DNA of 19,101 nucleotides, taken from assembly GCA_945957495.1 (NCBI GenBank), contig CAMFLG010000012.1:1-19101 (forward strand), read 5' to 3'. Below are positions 15,065-19,101 of the stretch, in pieces (the stretch's first letter is position 1; every line of letters starts with the position of its first letter). The notes under the pieces are model-generated. The model ran no database searches and was not told the origin of the DNA. It was given only the letters and a program-made list of their open reading frames with translations. The translations under genes and the position numbers were made by a program. The DNA comes from an uncultured Pseudorhodobacter sp. (GTDB lineage: Bacteria; Pseudomonadota; Alphaproteobacteria; Rhodobacterales; Rhodobacteraceae).

Positions 15065-15721
15065 ATGCGCCCGCTTTCCATCGTTCCAGCCGTTGACCCG
15101 GCGATTTTGAAAGACCTTGTCGCCTGCCCGTCCTGCGACACGCTGCATCGGTTGCCCGATGCGGGGATGAACCAGCGCGCGCGCTGTGTGCGTTGCCACA
15201 GGGTGCTGATCAATCCGCGCGACAGTGCGATGACCAAGATCGTGATGATGGCGCTGACGGCGACGATCCTGATGATCGCAGCCATCGCCTTTCCGTTTCT
15301 GTCGCTGCAATCGCATGGGCTTAGCCAGCGCAGTTCGATCATCGACGTGATCGAAGCTTTTTCAGAAGGGATGATGTTGCCGCTGTCCTTTGCCGTGGCC
15401 GCTCTGATCGTGGTGTTGCCGATGATGCGGTTGGCGGCGATCATGTATGTTCTGGCGCCGATGTCATTCGGCTGGGCCCCGGCGAAGGGTGCCATGACGG
15501 CGTTCCGGCTGGCAGAGGCGTTGAAGCCCTGGGCGATGGCAGAGGTGTTCATCGTGGGGGTGGCGGTGGCGGTGGTCAAGGTATCGGGCCTTGCGCATCT
15601 GAGCATGGGGCCCGCCTTCTGGGCCTTTGCGGCCCTGGTTTTGGTAACGGTCTGGAATGACACTTTCATGTGCAGGTTGACGATATGGCGAACGCTGGAA
15701 TCCCGCGCCGCGCGCCGCTGA
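15065..15721 (+). CDS. pqiA: Paraquat-inducible protein A, N-terminal-half protein
   Basis: PqiA is the inner-membrane partner of the PqiB lipid-transport tunnel. This 218-aa protein matches one half of the duplicated E. coli PqiA: a zinc-ribbon-like Cys pair set (Cys21/Cys24 in CPSC and Cys41/Cys44 in CVRC), then about four membrane helices from about 58 on, with FPFLS near 76-80 and the conserved LKPWAMAEVFIVGV motif. The start is uncertain: ATGs lie at 14969, 15047 and 15065. The first lies inside a hairpin and would add 32 unfamiliar residues, so 15065 was chosen; none has a strong ribosome-binding site. The gene overlaps the second PqiA-type gene by 37 bp in another frame. Confidence 0.8.
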   Translation: MRPLSIVPAVDPAILKDLVACPSCDTLHRLPDAGMNQRARCVRCHRVLINPRDSAMTKIVMMALTATILMIAAIAFPFLSLQSHGLSQRSSIIDVIEAFSEGMMLPLSFAVAALIVVLPMMRLAAIMYVLAPMSFGWAPAKGAMTAFRLAEALKPWAMAEVFIVGVAVAVVKVSGLAHLSMGPAFWAFAALVLVTVWNDTFMCRLTIWRTLESRAARR

Positions 15722-16323
15722 CCGCGCGCGCGGCAGGGTTGGTCGCCTGCCATGAATGTGGGCGCGTGCATCCTTTGGGGTTCACGACCTGCCTCCGCTG
15801 TGGCGCGGCCCTGTCCAGCCGCGACCCGTTCAGCCTGCAAAAGGTCTGGGCCTGGTGGCTGGTAGGATTGATGGTCTATATCCCGGCCAATCTTTATCCG
15901 ATGCTGGTGACGACCTCGCTGGGCAAAACCTCGGAGAATACCTTGCTGGGCGGGGTGATCGAGCTGGTGCATATCGGGTCTTATGGCGTGGCGGGGATCG
16001 TGTTCTTTGCCAGCATCATGATCCCCATCGGCAAGATGTTTGCGATCCCCTACCTTGCAATCAAGGTTGCCCGGCCCGACAGCCGATCCGCCCATCTGCG
16101 CCATTGGCTGTTCGAGGTGGTGGAATTTATCGGGCGCTGGTCGATGGTTGACGTGTTTGTGGTGGCAATTCTGTCATCGCTGGTGCAACTGGGCGGTGTC
16201 GTCAGCATCAAACCCGGTTTTGCCGCCCTGTGCTTTGCGCTATCGGTGGCCTTCACCATGCTGGCTGCAATAAGCTTTGATTCCAGACTGATCTGGGACG
16301 CCGACAAGGGAAATGCCGAGTGA
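15685..16323 (+). CDS. pqiA: Paraquat-inducible protein A, C-terminal-half protein
   Basis: This is the second PqiA-like membrane protein, 212 aa. The zinc-ribbon-like cysteines are Cys22/Cys25 (CHEC) and Cys36/Cys39 (CLRC), followed by about four membrane helices. Family motifs: VYIPANLYPMLVTTSLG at about 63-79, FFASIMIPIGKM and the strongly conserved FEVVEFIGRWSMVDVFVVAILSSLV (split as EVVEFIGRWSM and DVFVVAILS). The ending SFDSRLIWD also matches E. coli PqiA. The frame opens at a GTG at 15670, but the ATG at 15685 has CAGGTT about 8 nt upstream and is preferred. The stop overlaps the PqiB start (GTGA). In E. coli both halves are one 417-residue chain; here they are two genes. Confidence 0.9.
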   Translation: MANAGIPRRAPLTARAAGLVACHECGRVHPLGFTTCLRCGAALSSRDPFSLQKVWAWWLVGLMVYIPANLYPMLVTTSLGKTSENTLLGGVIELVHIGSYGVAGIVFFASIMIPIGKMFAIPYLAIKVARPDSRSAHLRHWLFEVVEFIGRWSMVDVFVVAILSSLVQLGGVVSIKPGFAALCFALSVAFTMLAAISFDSRLIWDADKGNAE

Positions 16324-18407
16324 CGCTGCCTGACCTGCCCCAAATGGACGTTGATCCGCCAAACCCTTCGATGTTCCGCAATCTTTCGGTGGTATGGCTG
16401 GTGCCGCTGTTGGCGCTGCTGATTTCTTTCGGCGTCGCCTGGAAAAGCTATAGCGACCGTGGCGTGCTGATCACCATCACCCTGCCGGATGCGGCGGGTG
16501 TGACGGCCAGAGACACTGTTCTGAAATTCCGCGAGGTGGTGATCGGCAATGTGGAATCGGTGCGCTTTGCGCCGGATTTCAAGAATGTCGTCGTTTCGGC
16601 CCGGATTGACCGGACCGTGGCAGACATCCTGCCTGCCGATGCCGAATTCTGGGTGGTGCAACCCAACGTCAGTGCAAGCGGCGTGACCGGGCTTTCCACC
16701 GTGCTTTCCGGGGTTTACATCGAAGGCGCCTTCATTCCGACCAGCGGTTCTACCGCGCGCAACTTTCTGGGCCTGCCCACGCCGCCGATGGTGCGGCCCG
16801 GGCGCGAAGGCACCACGATCACCCTGCGCAGCGATGACGGATCGCATCTGCCCAAGGGCGGCCCGGTGCTGTTTCACGGCATCGAAGTCGGGCGACTGGA
16901 CGTGCCACGGCTTAGCACCGACGGCGACAGTGCCCTGGTCGAGGCGTTTATCAATGCGCCCTATGACAAGTTCCTGACCACGGCGACGCGGTTCTGGAAC
17001 ACATCGGGGTTTTCGGTCAAACTTGGCCCGGATGGCATCAACATGAGCGTGGCAAGCCTTGGGTCGCTTTTGAACGGCGGCGTGGCCTTTGACACCACCT
17101 TTACCGGCGGTCAGGCAATTGCGGGCGAGACGGTGTTCACCCTGTTCCCCGATGAGACGGCGGCGCGGCAAAGCATCTATACCAAGATTGGTGACAACGC
17201 TTTGGCGATGGCTGTCATCTTTGACGGCTCGGTCAACGGATTGCAGGCCGGGGCGCCGGTGGAATATCTGGGCCTGCGCGTGGGTCAGGTGACAGGGATC
17301 AGCGCCTTTATTGATACGGATGCCGCCGGGAAAGACACCGTCAAGGTCCGCGCCGCGATAGAGGTTGATCCGCAGGCGCTGGGTCTGGATGCCGACACGG
17401 GCGAGGACGAAACATTGTCCTTCCTGCAGGACGCGGTTGCCAAGGGCATGCGTGCGCGGCTGACCACGACCAGCCTGTTCAGCTCTGCCCTGAAGATCGA
17501 ACTGGTCGATCTGCCGGATGAACCGGCAACCGTGCTGACAAAGGACGACGACGACATTCCGATCCTGCCAAGTGTGGCGTCTAACCTGCCGGACTTCACC
17601 GCGACAGCCGAAGGCGTCTTTAAGCGGATCAACGCGCTGCCGATTGAGGATGTGATGGACCATGCGGTGTCGCTGATGGCGTCGATTGAGGCCGTCGCCT
17701 CTTCGGACGGGGTGCAGAAAACCCCGGATGCGCTGGTGAAATTGCTGAACGATGCGCAGGCTTTGGTGAACAGCGAGGACACGCAGGCTCTGCCCGGCGA
17801 GATCCGGGGCGTGGTGGATGGGCTGAACAAGATCCTTGCCGATCTGCAACAGCAGCAGGCGGTCAACAAGCTGGTCAGTGTGCTGGAGAATGCAGACAAG
17901 ACGGCGTCCGATCTGGCGAATGCCTCCAAGGATTTCCCGGCGCTGGTTGCGGACCTGCGGGATGTGGCGGGCAAGGCCAAGGCGTTGAAGGCAGAGGATC
18001 TTATCGCCAGCGCCACGCAGGTTCTGGACACCGCCAATGCGCTGATCGGCACCGATGCGGCCAAGGCGCTGCCTGCTGATCTGTCGCAGGCTTTGGCAGA
18101 GATTCAGGCGGCGTTGCAGGAATTGCGCGAAGGCGGTGCGGTGGCCAACACCAACGCCGCCCTAGCCGCAGCAAAAGACGCCGCGAACGCCGTTTCGGCG
18201 GCCACCGGCGATCTGCCCAAGATCACCAGCGACATCGAAGATGTGATTGCCAAGGCCAATGCTCTGGTTGCCAGCTATGGCCCGAATTCGGCCTTCAACA
18301 CCAAGACGCTGGATCTTTTGCGCGAATTACAGGCCGCGGCCAAGGCCATCACGCAATTGGCCAAGTCGATAGAGCGCAAGCCAAATTCCCTGTTGATCGG
18401 ACGCTGA
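16320..18407 (+). CDS. pqiB: PqiB family MCE-domain protein (MlaD-like), extended
   Basis: This inner-membrane-anchored protein builds a tunnel of stacked MCE rings for lipid transport across the periplasm. It has 695 aa against about 546 in E. coli PqiB. One membrane helix lies at about 22-42. Three MCE domains follow, roughly 46-140 (ITITLPDAAGVTARDTVLKFREVVIG, with VESVRFAPD), 164-275 and 292-400 (NGLQAGAPVEYLGLRVGQVTGI). A long Ala/Leu/Asp-rich helical region fills about 425-695 and ends in ERKPNSLLIGR, the usual end motif of the family. This region holds two copies of a 93-residue unit. The start is GTG with AAGGGAAA 7 nt upstream, overlapping the PqiA stop. Role in E. coli relatives: intermembrane lipid transport and membrane integrity. 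Confidence 0.9.
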   Translation: MTLPDLPQMDVDPPNPSMFRNLSVVWLVPLLALLISFGVAWKSYSDRGVLITITLPDAAGVTARDTVLKFREVVIGNVESVRFAPDFKNVVVSARIDRTVADILPADAEFWVVQPNVSASGVTGLSTVLSGVYIEGAFIPTSGSTARNFLGLPTPPMVRPGREGTTITLRSDDGSHLPKGGPVLFHGIEVGRLDVPRLSTDGDSALVEAFINAPYDKFLTTATRFWNTSGFSVKLGPDGINMSVASLGSLLNGGVAFDTTFTGGQAIAGETVFTLFPDETAARQSIYTKIGDNALAMAVIFDGSVNGLQAGAPVEYLGLRVGQVTGISAFIDTDAAGKDTVKVRAAIEVDPQALGLDADTGEDETLSFLQDAVAKGMRARLTTTSLFSSALKIELVDLPDEPATVLTKDDDDIPILPSVASNLPDFTATAEGVFKRINALPIEDVMDHAVSLMASIEAVASSDGVQKTPDALVKLLNDAQALVNSEDTQALPGEIRGVVDGLNKILADLQQQQAVNKLVSVLENADKTASDLANASKDFPALVADLRDVAGKAKALKAEDLIASATQVLDTANALIGTDAAKALPADLSQALAEIQAALQELREGGAVANTNAALAAAKDAANAVSAATGDLPKITSDIEDVIAKANALVASYGPNSAFNTKTLDLLRELQAAAKAITQLAKSIERKPNSLLIGR

Positions 18408-18414
18408 GGTAAAC

Positions 18415-18969
18415 ATGACACGCATTGCCCCCATCGCCCTGATGTTGTTCTTGGCTGCCTGCGGTGCCAAATCGCAGTTCATCATCACCGCGCCGGAAGC
18501 CACGACCGAAACGCGCGTGCGGGTGGCCAGCATCGAGGTGATCACCGTCTCGCTGCCTGCCTATGCGGCGGCGGCGGCGATTGTGGTCGAGGATGCGTCC
18601 GGCGCGCTGCGTCCGGTGGCGAAATCGCTGTGGGCCGATGATCCGCCGCGCGGGGTGACGGCGGCACTGGCGCGCAGTCTGGATGTGAAATCCACGGCCA
18701 CCGTGGCGGTGGAGCCCTGGCCGTTGAATGACGCGCCTGAGGTACGGCTGGAGGTGCGGGTGGATGAGATGCTGGCCCGTGCCGATGGCAGCTTTGTGAT
18801 GAACGGGCAATTCGCGCTGTCGTCGCAAACCGGCGCGGTGCGCGACCGGCTGCAACGCTTTGCCATTGTGGTGCCGCTTGCCGATGCGGCCCCCGCCTCG
18901 GTCGCGGCGGCGGCGGGCAAGGCCATTGACGGGTTGGCCGATCAGATTATCGCGCAGCTCAAACGCTGA
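18415..18969 (+). CDS. pqiC: PqiC/YmbA-like outer-membrane lipoprotein (ABC-type transport auxiliary component)
   Basis: A 184-aa lipoprotein that completes the Pqi system; in E. coli PqiC sits at the outer membrane and contacts the end of the PqiB tunnel. A lipoprotein signal is clear: M-T-R-I, a hydrophobic core, then lipobox LAAC at 13-16 with Cys16 as the lipidation site. The mature part has the DUF330-like pattern YAAAAAIVVEDASGALRP ... WADDPPRGVTAALARSL ... EVRLEVRVDEML, ending in a helix with IDGLADQIIAQLKR. The start has TGAGGTAA just upstream, overlapping the PqiB stop region (8-nt gap). It is the last gene of the pqi operon and is followed by a hairpin. Confidence 0.87.
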   Translation: MTRIAPIALMLFLAACGAKSQFIITAPEATTETRVRVASIEVITVSLPAYAAAAAIVVEDASGALRPVAKSLWADDPPRGVTAALARSLDVKSTATVAVEPWPLNDAPEVRLEVRVDEMLARADGSFVMNGQFALSSQTGAVRDRLQRFAIVVPLADAAPASVAAAAGKAIDGLADQIIAQLKR

Positions 18970-18984
18970 TCCGGGCCGGAGCGC

Positions 18985-19023
18985 GGTTTCAATATTCGGG
19001 ACGCGGTCTTGAATATTGAAACC
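18985..19023 (+). terminator. Long hairpin after pqiC (probable terminator)
   Basis: A perfect 13-bp inverted repeat, GGTTTCAATATTC (18985-18997) and GAATATTGAAACC (19011-19023). The 13-nt centre also pairs (two G-U, three Watson-Crick pairs, GCG loop), giving an 18-bp stem. It begins 16 nt after the pqiC stop. No T-run follows. The G-U pairs show compatible changes between the arms, which argues for a genuine RNA structure and not a fold-back sequencing artefact. Confidence 0.55.
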
Positions 19024-19033
19024 AAAGCCGATT

Positions 19034-19101
19034 CTGTCTCTTATATACATCTGACGCTGCCGACGACTAGTCGAGTGTTGATAGGGGGGGGGGGGGGGGG
19101 G
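19034..19101. other. Sequencing adapter, index and poly-G tail (not genomic)
   Basis: Positions 19034-19066 match the 33-nt Illumina Nextera transposase adapter (the complement of the read-1 side) with one mismatch: TATATACA where the adapter has TATACACA. Positions 19067-19074 are CTAGTCGA, the reverse complement of the Nextera XT i5 index I remember as S513. A degraded start of the P5 sequence follows (GTGT...), then 18 G from 19084, typical of two-colour chemistry reading past the fragment end. True genome sequence ends at about 19033. Confidence 0.97.

Noticed and set aside
16050..17849. A 599-aa minus-strand open frame
   Set aside because: It lies antisense to pqiA/pqiB, whose domains are clear. 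Long antisense frames are expected in GC-rich codon use, and the protein has no recognisable motif or ribosome-binding site.
18349..19050. A 233-aa minus-strand open frame beginning M-Y-I-R-D-R
   Set aside because: Its N-terminus is translated from the sequencing adapter and the rest is antisense to pqiB/pqiC.

Overview
The window is the end of a contig from a GC-rich Gram-negative bacterium. Gene content and style point to Alphaproteobacteria, most likely Rhodobacterales: tightly overlapping operons, a pqi locus with PqiA split into two genes, a Liv-type ABC transporter inside a catabolic operon, and high-GC codon use throughout. That placement is an inference, because the window has no rRNA or other phylogenetic marker. 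I see no tRNA, rRNA, CRISPR array or insertion sequence. There is no gene-free stretch longer than 300 bases.

Layout. (1) 1-1251: sensor histidine kinase, cut off by the left edge. (2) 4442-1245, minus strand: a three-gene MacA/MacB-type tripartite efflux operon (adaptor, ATPase, FtsX-type permease). It runs convergently into the kinase with a 7-bp overlap. (3) 5507-4560, minus: a LysR-type regulator, divergent from the next block. (4) 5685-14964, plus: a catabolic operon of ten genes encoding aldehyde dehydrogenase, a DapA-family lyase, 3-hydroxyanthranilate 3,4-dioxygenase, a complete branched-chain-amino-acid-type ABC importer (binding protein, two permeases, two ATPases), L-aspartate dehydrogenase, and a kynurenine-formamidase-like hydrolase. 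(5) 15065-18969, plus: a pqi-type lipid-transport operon (two PqiA halves, an enlarged PqiB with MCE domains, PqiC lipoprotein). (6) 19034-19101 is not genome. It is a Nextera transposase adapter, an i5 index and a poly-G run.

The most interesting part is block 4. The dioxygenase is convincing because every metal and substrate ligand I know of is in place, so the operon should open the ring of 3-hydroxyanthranilate or a close relative. The usual next enzymes (ACMS decarboxylase, 2-aminomuconate deaminase, tautomerase) are absent from the window. A DapA-family lyase, an aldehyde dehydrogenase and an aspartate dehydrogenase are found instead. On paper these could split the ring-fission product by hydration and retro-aldol cleavage into an oxaloacetate/iminosuccinate unit, trapped as aspartate, and a three-carbon dialdehyde that is then oxidised. 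This would be a different route from the known kynurenine/2-nitrobenzoate lower pathway. It is a chemical inference and has not been shown.
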